Below are positions 22,568-36,200 of a stretch of 64,000 nt of DNA, in pieces (the stretch's first letter is position 1; each line of letters opens with the position of its first letter). The DNA lies in contig OZ005735.1 of assembly GCA_963930755.1 (NCBI GenBank), positions 243,716,394 through 243,780,393 on the forward strand. Direction: 5' to 3'. The notes beneath the pieces are model-generated. The model was given only the letters and a program-made list of their open reading frames with translations. It had not been told where the DNA came from and made no database searches. The position numbers were made by a program, and so were the translations under genes. This DNA is from Eudasyphora cyanicolor (lineage: Eukaryota; Arthropoda; Insecta; Diptera; Muscidae).

Positions 22568-22572
22568 CCTTT

Positions 22573-24590
22573 ATATACTCGTATAACATGATTAGGATAG
22601 GTCTCATACATATATACTTACTTGTATGTATGTGACATATCTCATTACGTTTAAGAGATATAATATATTTGTGTTAGAAGAAGCCTTCCTTAATTAACCT
22701 TTTTGATCCACTAGCAAATTGAATGCTATTAATTGCTGAACTACCTTGTTTGTTTAACATATGCAATTATAAATTGTAATTACATTCTAAGAAAGTGCAA
22801 AGAGTTCAACAAACCTGAAATGTATTCCTAAAGAACTTTTATTGAAAAGCGAAAATAAATAAATAAATCACTCACAGAATATTCATACATAAATGCAATT
22901 TTATTTCAATTGATACACGGTTTTAGTTGTTGTTTTCTTTTTGTTTTTGCAGAGGTAATTGGTGTGTTTTCTTTTGATTTAACAAACAAGAAAAACACTT
23001 AGTACTATTTACATTTTTTTATTTATTATATTTTCGACATACTATTTATAACAGCAAAAAAATATAGAAAAAAACTCCTTGTATACACTTACACTGCATT
23101 GCACTGCACTGTACTATATGTATGTAAATATGCATGTACAAGTGCAAATGTAATGTTTTTTAAATTGTTTTTTTTTCTTTTTGTTGTTGTTGATTTAATA
23201 TTTTCTTAACATAAGTATGTATGATGAGAAATGCATCAATTTCATTTCATGTCTTGACAGTTTAATTTGTTGTTATTGTAACATTAAAGTTTACTGTTTT
23301 TTTATTTTCATTTAAATTGTAATATATGGAATTTCGATTTGATTTTCGTTTTTTTGTTTTGTTTGTTTGTTTCTTTCTTGTTTTTTGTTTGTAATCAAAA
23401 ATAAAATTAATAATAATAATATAACTTAAATAAAGTGTTTTAAATTTTAACTAAATAATAACTACCACAGATAGGTTGCAATTTTTTTTATATATATTTA
23501 TAAACGTAGAATGGATAACACATACATACATACATCATAACGACATCATCATAACGACGCTTTTAAGCATACATATTACATATTACATTTATATATAGAT
23601 ATTTAATAAAAAAAGTTAAAATGTATTATGTCCGTTCCGTATCATTTTGAGTCTCGGCGACTGTCTGTTAAGACTATCATCCAAACTTGCAGACGTTTTC
23701 CTATATATCAGTCGGTCATCATTTTTTGTTTGTTACTTATGTAATTCTTTTTAAACTGAGATTTTTGTGTTTATATTTTTTATATGTCTACATATAGGTA
23801 TATATATAAAGAGAGTTCCAGGTTTTTTGTTTACCCCGACTCATATTAAACAAACTTTTTTCATACTTGTCTTCTTAACATTATTGAACATTATTACTGT
23901 GTATACTTATTTATACTGTTATACATAGATATATGCGTATTAATCAACATAGTTATTAAAGGAATCAATTAATATTTTGATCAATCATTTCAATGTTCCT
24001 TCCTATTTTTATGACGTTCGTGGCATCATTTATATTTTTTCATTATTATTAGATTCTATTAGAGATAAATTAAATTGCACATAGTTACATGTGTACGTCA
24101 ACGACACACAGTGGGGGAATTTCGAAAAAAATTTGGATATAAATCTGCCTTTTCATAACCAGTCAAGCGATTGCAATACAAAATGACTGATGCGTAGAGA
24201 AGAGGTATTTGTTTAAATTTTAATTTTAAATATATCGGGAGCTATATAAAATAACCCATTTATAAGGTCCTATTTGATTTTAAATACACATCATTTACAT
24301 TACAAACATTTTAAAATATTGCATACCCGAGGTGATCCACTTCGAGAGTATAGAAGGACTGAATTTGAAACTTAAGCTCATAAATGCTTCCCCTATAAGC
24401 GTATCAAGTTTCACTGTAATCGGTTGACTGGTTAAGAAACTAAATATTTATAATTATCTTTTTTTTTTAATTCGACCACTGTGCGCAACTTAAGACTAAA
24501 TCATATTAAAAGAACTTTTTTAGACGCGTACGCACATAATAATCTTAACAACAAAAAATAAACATAGCCTATTTTAAACAATAGTAATAT
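22573..24590. other. AT-rich intergenic DNA, no gene seen
   Basis: T-rich, with TTTG/TTGTT runs near 23340-23395 and short AT dinucleotide tracts. No frame, splice pattern or mobile-element end is convincing. Confidence 0.5.
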
Positions 24591-27160
24591 AAGAAAAATA
24601 TGTATAAAGATAAAACAATATTGAGAAGACTTGGGGAATTTAACCATATTTTTTTATACCACAACTTGTAACTCGAAATTTTTCTGATAGATCATTTCTA
24701 CACGAATTATCAAAAGTAATTGAGAAGTTTCCCAGTGTAATTGAGAAAATTTCATTTGAAAATGACATTTTTTATTTTAAGCAATAGTAATATAAGAGAA
24801 CTATATAGAGATAAAACAATATTGAGAAATCTTGGGAAATTTAACCATATTTTTTATACCAAAACTTGTAACTCGAAATTTTCCCGATAGATCATTTCTA
24901 CACGAATTATCAAAAGTAATTGAGAAGTTTCCCATTGTAATTGAGAAATTTCATTTGAAAATGATATTTGACACTTGAAATTTGCAAAATTTTATTTGAA
25001 ACTGAAATTTTTCATTTGAAATTGACTAAATTCCAATTGATATTAAGATTGTCCATCTTGAATTTACTAAATTATATTAAAAGTTTAGATTTTCCATTTC
25101 AAACTGTTGAAATTCCATTTAGAATTAGGATATTTTCAATTAAAAATTACCCAATTTCAAATAGAAAACCTTAATTTCAGTTGAAATTTTGTCGTTTTCA
25201 AAACTAAAATCTCAATTACTGATACAATTTAGCCAATTTCAATTGTAAAATCTCAATTTCAAACGAAATGGTGAAGAATTCGTTTGTAAAATCTCAATTT
25301 CAAGTCAAATTTTCTCAATTAAAAATGAAAAATCTTAATTTTAAGTGAAATTTAGTACACTTTGTATACCAAAATTTGTAATGTTGAGCTTAGAATTTTT
25401 CTGATAGATCATTTCTACGCCATTTTCAAATGTAATTGAGAAGTTTCCCAAAGTAAATAAGAATGTACACTTGAAAGTTGCAAAATTTCATTTGAAACTG
25501 AGATTTTCCATTTGAAATTTACTAAATTCCATATGATATTCAGAGTGTCCATCTTGAATTTACTAAATCACATTTGGAGTTGAGATTTTCCATTTGAAAC
25601 TGGCTAAATTTCATTTAGAATTAGGATATTTCCGATTTAAAATTACCCAATTTCAAATATAAAACCTTAATTTCAGTTGAAATTCTTTCAGTTTCAAATG
25701 TAAAACCTCAATTACAGATGAAATTTAGCCAATTTCAATTATAAAATCTCAATTTCAAGTCAAATTTTCTCAACTAAAAATGAAAAATCTCAATTTCAAA
25801 TGGAAAATCTTAATTTTAAGTGAAATTTAGCACACTAGAAGAATTGGGAAATTTAACCCAATTTTTTATACCAAAATTTGCAATATCAAACTTAGAATTT
25901 TTCTGATAGATCATTGCTACAAGAATTTTTAATAGTAATAGAGAAGTTTCCCATTGCAATTAAGAAAATTTCGTTTGAAAATGAGATTTCACACTTCAAA
26001 TTTGCAAAATTTCATTTGAAACTGAGATTTTCCATTTGATATTTACTAAATTCCAATTGATATTGACATTTTCCTTCTTGAATTGAGTAAATTACATTTG
26101 AAATTACAATTTTCCATTTGAAATTTACTAAATTCCAATTGATTTGAGATTTTCATCTTTAATTGACTAAATTACATTTGAAATTGAGATTTTCCAATTG
26201 AAACTGGCTAAATTTCATTTAGAATTAGGACATTTCCGATTTAAAATTACCCAATTTCAAATATAAAACCTTAATTTCAGTTGAAATTCTTTCAGTGTCA
26301 AATGTAAAACCTCAATTACAGATGAAATTTAGCCATTTTCAATTGTAAAATCTCCATTTCAAGTCAAATTTTCTCAATTAAAAATGAAAAATCTGAATTT
26401 CAAATAGAAAATGTTTATATTAAGTAAAATTTGTCAATTAGAAGACTTGGGAATTTAACATTTTTTTATACCAAAATTTGCAATATTGAACTTAGAATTT
26501 TTCTGATAGATCATTTCTACAAGAAGTTTCCCATTGTAATTAAGATTTTTGTTTTTGAAAATGAGATTTCACACTTCAAATTTGCAAAATTTCGTTTGAA
26601 ACTCAGATTTTCCATTTGATATTTACTAAACTCCAATTAATATTGAGATCTTCCATCTTGAATTGAGTAAATTACATTTGAAATTGGGATTTTACATTTG
26701 AAATTGTCAAAATTTCATTTGAAATTGAGATCTTTTAATTTAAATTGACTAAATTTTAAATATCCTAATTCGGATAAAATCTGGTCAGTTTCAAATGGAA
26801 AATCTTAAATAAGAGTTTGATATGTAAAATCTCAATTTCAAACGAAAATTTGACAATTTCAAATTTAATATTTCAATTTTTCAAGTAAAATTTTCAATTT
26901 CTAATGAAAGATCTCAATTTCAATTGAAATTTAGTCAATTTCAAAAAGAAAATCTTATTGAAATTTAGTCAATTTCAAATGTAAAATCTCAATTTCAAAC
27001 GAAATTTTGCCAATTTCAATTATAAAATCTTAATTTTTATTGAAATTCAGCTGTATTTAAGAAATATTTAATTTCAACTTAGCCAATTTGAAATAGAAAA
27101 TCTTAATTTCAATTGAATTTTAGTCAATTTCAAATGAAAAATCTCATTTGCCAACAAAGT
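24590..27160. repeat. AT-rich satellite with higher-order units
   Basis: Short units built on AATTTCAAATGAAATTT and TTTCCATTTGAAATT fill the region. A longer header, GGGAATTTAACC, TATACCAAAA, CTGATAGATCATTTCTAC and GAGAAGTTTCCCA, recurs near 24629, 24830, 25360, 25840 and 26440, so there are higher-order units of about 480-600 bp plus one short unit. Within each, the short units run in one orientation first and then in the other. Open frames here are not genes. Confidence 0.8.
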
Positions 27161-27169
27161 TTACTGGGT

Positions 27170-29085
27170 AATCGACAAAGGCAGCGACTTTAGCGTTGAA
27201 TTTGAAATAGATAACTTTGGAATAAACTACTTATGTCTGAGAGAGAATTTTAGAAAATATTGCGGGCAATTATTTTCTCTTTGAATCCCAAAGTTTGCAG
27301 GACATGAGAATGTTTAGTCACTTCATCGTTGAATTTGAGGCTGTGAACTTTTCAATAGACTCTTCGTGACTGAGAGAGAAATTAAGAGAACATTAAAGTC
27401 AATATTTTTCTTAAAGTACTAAAAACGCCTATTCTCCCATTATTCAAAAAAAAATCTCCTTTCTAAAATTATCAGGTGTATATCAAGACATCGTGGAAAC
27501 TTTCTCAAGCTCTTCATGTGTTTGAGAAAGAAATTGGGAGGACCGAAGAGCAAATATTTCACTACTCCTAATCCTCCCGTTACACTTAAAAACGGCCCTC
27601 TAAACTAGATAATCATAAAGGAACATTTTAGGGGTATCTTTGTCTGATAGAAAAATTGAAATCGCTGTCTAACAAATACACTTTTCATGGCTGAGAGAGA
27701 AATTAAGAGGACTTTAAGGCAAATATTTTTCTTAAAGAACTCAGTCGCATTCTAAAATTATCATATATCAATTCATCGAGGAAAATTTTAGGGGAATATC
27801 ATTGATAAACCATTTGAATAAACTTTTCAAGTCTGAGAGAGAATTTAAGAGGACCGTAGAACAATTATTTTCTCTGAAGAACACAACACCCCTATTCGTC
27901 CCGTTAACCCTAAAAATAGCCCTTTAAAATTATAAACACATCGTGAAAATTGTAGGGAGTATCTCTGATTTTGGTATACTCTTCATGTCTTAGTGAGAAA
28001 TTAAAAGGACCTTGAGGCAAATATATGAAGAACCAAAAACAGTCATTCATCCCATTAACTCCAAAAAAATAGCCCTCTAAAATGATCATGTATCAAGTAA
28101 TCATGGAAATATTTACTGGGATATCTTTGACAAAAGACATGGTTGAAAATTTTTGCCGTCTGAAATTATCATATATCAAGTCATCGTGGAAAATATTTGG
28201 GGGGTGTTCTTGACAACAAGTTTGGAATACACTCCTCATGTCTAAGAAAGAAGTTCAGAGGGTAAAATATTTTTCTTAAAGCACTCAACACTCCTACTCG
28301 TCCTGTTATCCATACAAAAAATTGCCGTCTAAAATTGTCATATATCAAGTCATCGGTGAAAATGTTTGGGCGGTATCTTTGACGACAATTTTGGAATGCC
28401 CTCTTCATGTCTGAGAGAGAAATTGAGAGGGCCGTAGGGCAAATATTTTTCTTGTAGAACTCAACGCTCCTATTCGTCCCATTAATTTCCATATGTCAAG
28501 TCATTGAGGAAAATGTTAGGGTTTTCATTGGTAAAAACTTTGGAATACACTTTTAACGGCTGAAAGAGAAATTAAGAGGACTTTAAGCCATATAAAAGAA
28601 CACAGTGAGAAATTGAGAGGACCGTAGAGCAATTATTTTCCTTGAAAAACACTCCAATTCGTCCAGTTAACCCTAAAAATAGCCCTCTAAAATGATCAAC
28701 ACATCGTGAAAATGTTAGGGAGTATCTCTGATTTTGGTATAGACTCTTTATGTCTGAGTGAGAAATTAAAAGGACCTTAAGGTAAATATATGAAGAACCA
28801 AAAACTGTCATTCGTCCCGTTAACTGCAAAAAATAGCCCTCTAAAATGATCATGTAATCAAGTGATCATGGAAAAATTTACTAGGATATCTTTGACAAAA
28901 GCTTTGTAGTGCATTCTTCATGTCTGACAGAGAAATTGGACGACCTTAGGGTAAAAATTGTTCTCAAAAAAATCGAATTGTCGTTATTGGTTAAAAAAAA
29001 TACTAACTGTTTCAATACCATTCATAGTTGTTCCATGGCTTCTAAGTATAAAGTTACAAATTTCAGAATAAAGTTTGGTTACATT
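27170..29085. repeat. Second satellite family, about 130-230 bp units
   Basis: Recurring landmarks are CTGAGAGAGAAATTAAGAGG, CAAATATTTTTCTTAAAG, CTATTCGTCCCGTTAA, AATAGCCCTCTAAAAT and TATATCAAGTCATCGTGG. About a dozen drifted units are visible. Frames at 28181-28492 and 28572-28853 fall wholly inside. Confidence 0.8.
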
Positions 29086-29149
29086 TTCTAAGTGTTACAA
29101 GGTATGCAACACTTAAGGAAAATTTGTTATCAATGTGTTCATGTCTTTA

Positions 29150-29800
29150 TATAACAGTTTGAGTTTGAAACTGCTATATATATAACAGTTTGAGCTTCAA
29201 ACTGCCCTCTGTAGAACAGTTTGGGCTTCAAACTGCCCTCTGTAGAACAATTTAGGCTTCAAACTTATCTTTATAGAACAGTTTGGGCTTCAAATTGTTG
29301 TGTACAGAACAGTTTGGTCTTTAAACTGCTCCGTAAAAAACAGTTTGAGCTTCAAACTCCTCTGTGCAGAACAGTTTGAGCTACAAACTGCTCTGTGATG
29401 GACAGTTAAAGCTTCAAAATTATCTGTACAGAACAGTTTGAGCTTCAAACTGATCTGTACAGAACAGTTTGAGCTTCAAAATGATCTGTAGAGAACAGTT
29501 TGGGCTTCAAACTGATCTGTAAAGAACAGTTTGAGCTTCAAACTGATCTGTACAGAACAGTTTGAGCTTCAAACTGATCTGTGATGAACAGTTTGAGCTT
29601 CAAACTAATCTGTAAAGAACACTTTGAGCTTCAAACTGATCTGTACAGAACAGTTTGAGCTTCAAACTGATCTGTACAGAACAGTTGGAGCTTCAAACTG
29701 ATCTGTACAGAACAGTTGGAGCTTCAAGCTGATCTGTACAGAACAGTTGGAGCTTCAAGCTGCTCTGTGTAGAACAGTTTGAAGGTCAAACATTTCCCTA
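29150..29800. repeat. 31-bp near-palindromic minisatellite, array A
   Basis: About 20 units of GAACAGTTTGAGCTTCAAAC followed by TGATCTGTACA. The core CAGTTTGA-GC-TTCAAACTG is self-complementary. The array lies about 500 bp beyond the transporter stop codon. Related arrays are at 35270-36830 and 43095-44275. Confidence 0.88.
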
Positions 29801-30291
29801 TCCCTATCCATACTGTTTTCTGTTTATACTGGAATTTTTTTTTTAAATTTAGACATACTGCAGATGTGTAATATGTTCTATTAGAAATAATTATCTAAAT
29901 GATGATGAATGGAAGGAAAGAAAGAAAGATAGAACATAGAAAGTGTGGGATGGGATGGCTACAAATTATATAACTTAAAAACTAACAACATTAGGAGCAA
30001 TTATACACGTAATAAACCAACTAAAATAATATTTTGTATATACTATATATATACATATATATGTATTGTATATGTAAAAAAAGATTGTTACGCAAAATGT
30101 ATTATTATTATCCCTCGTAGAAACTAAATGGTTATACAAAGGATTCAATATATTGAGTATGTGTATATATATATATATATATAAGTAGAATCCCTGCCTG
30201 ATGATGGTAGGTTTAAAAAATCATTAAAATCGGTATGTGTGTGTGTGGATTTGTGTGAGTGTATTCATAACAATGTGCGCGTATATTTGAC
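29801..30291 (-). terminator. Probable 3' UTR of the transporter gene
   Basis: Non-coding on both strands, with an AT dinucleotide tract near 30160-30182 and GT runs near 30233. It follows the minus-strand stop at 30292-30294. The exact end of the transcript is not visible. Confidence 0.4.
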
Positions 30292-33200
30292 TTAAACTCG
30301 GGTATCCGGTGAAACGGGGGCCTTTTTGTAATCAGTCTCAGAAGATTTAGTATCATCATTTTGTTTGTTCTCTTCGGGAGCAATATCGATACGGTGGGCT
30401 TTACTCCAAACCACTAAATCCATAATAAAGGCCAAGAACATAATGCCAGCGGTAATTCCTGTAAAATGACATGACTTGGTTGGTTATTTCATTCTTTGAT
30501 ATACATGATCATAACAACTACATATCGCTCACTTACTTCATGACTGTCCTAACTCAAAATTGAAAATTTTTGTGGTTGTCTTACAAAAATGCGAATTTTG
30601 TAAATATCCATAAATTATTCTCAACGATATTTAGTTTATATGTAAAAAATCATATTTCGGATAGTTTAAAAAAGGTAAACTTCCTATTTTATACGGATTT
30701 AAATTTTGAGTTATGACAGTTTTAAAGTAAGTGAGCGATATTTTATACTAGGTTTCCATAATGACACAATCTACTACGATATCTAGTTGATTTTTTTATT
30801 ATTTTGCAATGACAGTTTTGTTCCACCAACTGATGACAATCATCGACCAGATTTCCTAGAAGATTATCTCATAGCAAAAACGTAGTGGTGTTACTTACCT
30901 AGAAAATAGTGCCTAAACGTATCGGCATCGTACAGGGAACAGGCTCCATGTTTACCGCACACAGATTTCCATATGAGACAGGCTGAATCCACCACAGCAC
31001 CATAGATAATGGGACAAGGAACATTACCAAATAGCCCAATGGCCGACTGTATAACACCCATAGCCATGGCTTTGTCTGTGTAAAATGAACAGGAGAAATT
31101 TTCGATTAACAAACATTACTATTGAAAAAGTTCACCTTTAATTGGTTTTACCTTTGGGATGGGTGCAACGCATTACCAACAACATACTGCCCACCTCAGA
31201 TGTAGAGTGCATAAAAACACAAACAGCAAAAATTATAATGAAAATAATGAAATTTTTGCAATTACTATCACAATAACCGCTGGTAGCCTCATATCCCACA
31301 TTATCAATAGCTGCAATTACAAAGTATGGATAATAAATTGGTGAATTGCTGCTATTAATTACTGCTATTTGAACATACCGTCCGGAATGCATGTACAATT
31401 TGAGAATATTGTATGGTTGTCACTGCTACGCATACTTCCCGTTGAACAGCCCGCATGACAGGAGGAGATATAAATTTTACCATCAATACCGCATATGGGA
31501 GCGAATTGCTCCCTGTCGCAGGAGCAGAGGTCAGCATTACTACAGGCCGGTTGGATAGTGGCGGGGCTGGAAAATATTTAACATAATTCATCAATATGAT
31601 GGAAAGTGGAGAACATTCACAATATCTACGCAGTATACACTAAGGAGTATAGGCAAATAAATGTAGTACCCCTGCAGAGTATACGAGGGTTGCTATATAT
31701 ATTTCTGGCCTAGGCAACACTAAGTGTCGCCTGGCGCCATCTGACATTTCCATTGGAAAATTTGACATTTTTTAGCATAAACATACTCAGAACGTTTTGA
31801 GGTACGGCCATCATTTGTGTTGTTTACAAAGACTTGAAAAAATCAATTTGGCAAAAAAATTGAATTAACTCGTGAAAATTTTCGTGCGATCATTTTTCAC
31901 AACTTTCGACGTGGATTATCACGACAAGAGTGCATCGATGAACTTAAATCGTTGTATGGCGATGAAGCACCATCCTATAGCACTGTAAAAAACTGGTTTA
32001 ATGAATTCAATCGTGGCCGACGCTCGCTCAAAGACGAAGTTCGTGAAGGTCGTCCAAAAACGGCCGTTGTGCATCCTTGGGCATTTCTTCCACCAGCATA
32101 CATTCGATATTGCATGAACACCTGGCCGTAAAAAAGGTTTGTTCTCGTTGGATCCCGCACAATTTGACAATCGCTCAAAAAAAGGTTCGTGTCGATTGCC
32201 GCAAAGAAATTTTGAAAAAATACGATCGCGGTGCTTCAAAGGACGTTTATAAGATCGTCACAGGTAACGAATCTTGGATCTATGCGTATGAGCCCGAAAC
32301 AGCAATCGACCGTGTGGGTCTTCGAAGACGAGCCAAATGCAACGAAAGTTGTTCGGGGAAGAAGCACTTCGAAGCAAATGGTCGCCTGTTTCTTCGGCAA
32401 AACTGGACTGCTCCGCTTGAGCAACGTAGGACGGTCAATTCTGAGTGGTACTCCACAATTTGTTTGCCTGAAATCTTCGGAGAAATTCAAAAAACGAACA
32501 AGAGAAGACGAATCATTGTGCACCATGACAATGCGAGCTCTCACACATCGGCTCAAACCAGCGCCTTTTTGAGCGGCCAAAACGTCGAATTGATGGGTCA
32601 TCCGCTTATTCACTCATATCAAGAAAAAACTGCTTGGTTAACGTTTTTCGACGCCTAAAGCAGCTGTCGAAGCGTTCAAAACCCATGTTTTGGAGGTGAA
32701 TTTTCAACACACTGTAACCAAAACAATTCGCGCTCAAATGACAAAACGGGCAGAGTGAAGTTATGCTAAAAAATGTCATACTTTCCAATGGAAGTTCCAG
32801 TTTTCATCTGGCAACACCAGCATTGCCAGGACCGAAATATAAATAGCAACCCTCGTATAACAATGTTCTGTCAACGAATTCTGATAGAGGGGAAAAAATA
32901 AAGGTGTTTTGGCGTTTTAAAAGTCTGCACATAAAATTAAAGATTTGCGTCAAAGTCGCCCTTAATCTTTGAAATAAGTACGTTTTGTACTTAAAATTAA
33001 GAAAATGTACTTAATATTAATGAAATTATTTATTAACAATTAAGGGTGTCTTTGGCGCAACTCTTTAATTTTAAGACAACATTTTTTTTTTAATTTTAGA
33101 GGGGGATCAATATTTCCCGCTTTTGAACAATCTTATGATGAATCGGCATATGAAACCGTGTGATCCTTACATTTTAGGTATACCATGTGTTTAGCGATAC

Positions 33201-36200
33201 TACTTTGAACACTACGTGGAACATTTTTGTTTAACATTTCAACCCCCTAGTTCTTCAACCTAGGGGTCTTTTTGGTCCCTTTTGTGGAGAAGGGTAAAAA
33301 CCGCTCCTAAAACAGGTGTTTAACGGATCAAAATGTTTTTTAACTTATTTCCGGGATTTAGGCTGAGTAGAATTTTACGCCAAATATTTTGACTCCATAA
33401 ACACCTGTTTTATGGATGATATTTACCCTTTTCCAAAATGGAGACCATAAAAACCCCTAGATTGAGGAGCTGTAGGGTTAAAATGTCCAACAAAAATATT
33501 TGCGATAATATTCTACTACATATAAGTCTCTGAATACACCAAAACTGAAAACTAAACTTAAATGCCAGAAATAAGTCTAAACTTAAGAATTTTCGAATTG
33601 GTGCTAAACCTAAAAATGGATTTTATGTTTTGACTTATTTCTGACATTTAGGTTGAGTTTTGGTGTATTCCGAGACTTATAACGGGAGATCCAAGTACAT
33701 AGATATACTTTTTTCAATAGCCTTTTTTTTGACAGATCACGTGTGAGTTGTGTCATGCTGTCATGTTATTTTTGTTAAGTATTGTTTGGCATTTCATCAT
33801 GGAAAGACTTACGTCTGAACAACGTTTACGAATCGTTCAACTTTTTTACGAAAATTCTCGTTCTGTGAGGAATGTGTTTCGTGCACTTCGCTCAACTTAT
33901 GGTCAACATAATCGGCCTACTGAGCGTACTATACGCAACACCATCACCCATCTTGAGACCCAGCATTCATTATTGGATAATATCCGACCGAATAGACCAC
34001 GTCCAGCACGCAGTGAAAAAAATGTAGCGGCCGTAGCTGAGAGTGTACACGAAGTCCGTGGAGAGTCGATTCGGCGCCGTTCGCAGCAACTCGGACTGAC
34101 GTATGGAACGACTTGGCGCATTTTACGTCGAGATCTTAAATTGAAAGCATACAAAATTGTGCAACAACTGAAGCCGCCCGACCTTCCCAAGCCACATCGC
34201 TTCCAAGAAGATCCGACGTTTTCGAGCCAAATTTTTTTCAGCGATGAGGCCCATTTCTGGCCGATGGGTTTGTAATCAAGCTAAATTGCCGCATTTGGGA
34301 CGAAGAGCAACCTGAAGATTTTCAAGAGCTGCCAATTCATCCAGAAAAAACAACGGCTTGGTGTAGTTTGTAGGCCGGTGGAATCATCGGTCCATATTTC
34401 TACAAAAATGATGCCGGTGAGAACGTAACCGTCAATGGCGACCGTTACGTGCCATGATAACCGACTATTTGATGCCTGAAATTGAAGCTCGTGATCTCGG
34501 CGACATTTGGTTTCAACAAGACGGCGCCACTTCCCACACATCGCATCAATCAATGGATTTATTGAGATAACACTTCGGTGAGCAGATAATTTCACGTTTT
34601 GGGCCGGTAGATTGGCCACCAAGATCGTGTGATATCACACCGTTAGACTTTTTCCTGTGGGGATATGTAATGTCTAAAGTTTATGCGGACAAACCCGCTG
34701 CGATTCATGCCTTGGAGCAAAACATCAAGCGTGTCATTCGCCAGTAACCAGTCGAAATGCTCGAACGAGTCATCGAAAATTGGACTCAACGGATGGACCA
34801 TCTGAGACGTAGCCGCGGCCAACATTTGATAGACACAATCTTCAACAAATAAATGCCAAAGAATGTTCTTTCAAATGATAATAAACGTTCCCCATTCAAT
34901 TTGAAGTTTCTGTGTTTTTTCTTTAAAAAAGTAGGGAACCTCGAAATGGATCACGCTATAGTAGAATTTTATGCCAAATACTTTTGCAAAACATTTTGAA
35001 TCGCTAAACACATGTTTTAAGGGAGATTTTTACCCTTTTCCACAAAAGAGACCAAATAGACCCCTACATTGAGGAGCTAGAGCGTTAAACTATTCAACAA
35101 AAATTTCCCTCGTAGTGTTCTAAACGTCGATACACACATATTTTTTGTCCCTTCTATCAGAATCCTTTGTCAGAACCTTATTATTTTCGAAAAAGTTTAA
35201 TTTTGTTCCAGTGTTATTAGATTATTACAGAAAAGAACAATTTTACATAACCATACATAGAAAAATTGGAGCATCAAACCGTTCTGCATAGTTTGGCCAC
35301 CAAGCTGATATATACAGAATAGCTTGAGCTTTAAACTGCGTTGGAGCTATGTGTAGAACTATATGATCTTTAAACTGATACGTATAGAACAGTTTGATTT
35401 TCAAACTCTTGTGTATAAAAGAGTTGGAGCCTCAAACTACTCTTTATATAACAGTGTGAGGTTGAAAGATTCTGTACAGAACTGGTTGATCATAAAACTG
35501 TACTGCATAGAACTTTTTGAGCATCAAACAGCTCTGTAAACAACAGTTTGGACATCAAACAGCGCCATAAAGAACAGTTTGAGCATGAAACGTCTCTGTA
35601 TAGATCACTTTGACCACCAAACTGCACTGTATAGAAGGGCTTTATAATCAAACTGCTTTACCTAGAACGGTTTAATCATTATTCTGCTCTGTATAGGACT
35701 CTTGGATCATCAAACTGATCTGCAAGTAACATTTTGAGCATCAAAGAACTCTGTATATGTATAACTAGATTGAGCTTCAAACAGCTAGATATAGAACTGT
35801 TTGAGCTTAAAGCTGATCCTTATTAAACAGTTTGATCTCCAAACTCTTGTCTATTGAAGAGTTGGAGCCGCAAACAACTATGTATATAACAGTGTGATAT
35901 TCAAACTGTTCTGTATAGAAATGGTTGATCATAAAACGTTCCTATATATAACTTTTTGAGCATATAACTGTCCTGCAAATAACTTTTTGAGCATCAAACA
36001 GATCTGTAAACAACAGTTTGGACATCAAACGACTCAGTATAGATCAGTTTTATCATCAAACTGATCTGTATAGAAGAGCTTTATAATCAAATTGCTTTAC
36101 CTCGCACTATTTTATTATCATACTGCTCTGCATAAAACTAGTTGGGCATCAACCTGTCCTGTATGGAACTCTTTGAGCATCAAACAGCTCTGTAAATAAC

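Larger units (their letters stand above)
15229..22571 (+). mobile_element. Mariner-type element M2, split by hAT and Ty3/gypsy insertions
   Basis: The left end CAGGGTTTTCCAACAAGAGG follows TA at 15227-15228. Its own sequence runs 15229-16048, resumes at 17912-17989, and ends just beyond the gypsy element. Removing the gypsy element and one copy of its CCTTT target duplication restores GGAAAACCCTT followed by TA, the expected right end, as in M1. The transposase N-terminus is replaced by a short ACGAT-rich stretch (15340-15410), shared with M3. Confidence 0.85.

Noticed and set aside
24968..26619. Short plus-strand frames in the AT-rich satellite
   Set aside because: Low-complexity Phe/Ile/Lys-rich translations of satellite units.
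28181..28853. Two minus-strand frames of about 100 codons
   Set aside because: Both lie entirely within satellite units and share repeated peptide blocks only because the DNA repeats.
29150..29800. CRISPR-like regular array
   Set aside because: Units are contiguous 31-bp repeats with no unique spacers, and the DNA is eukaryotic; it is a minisatellite.
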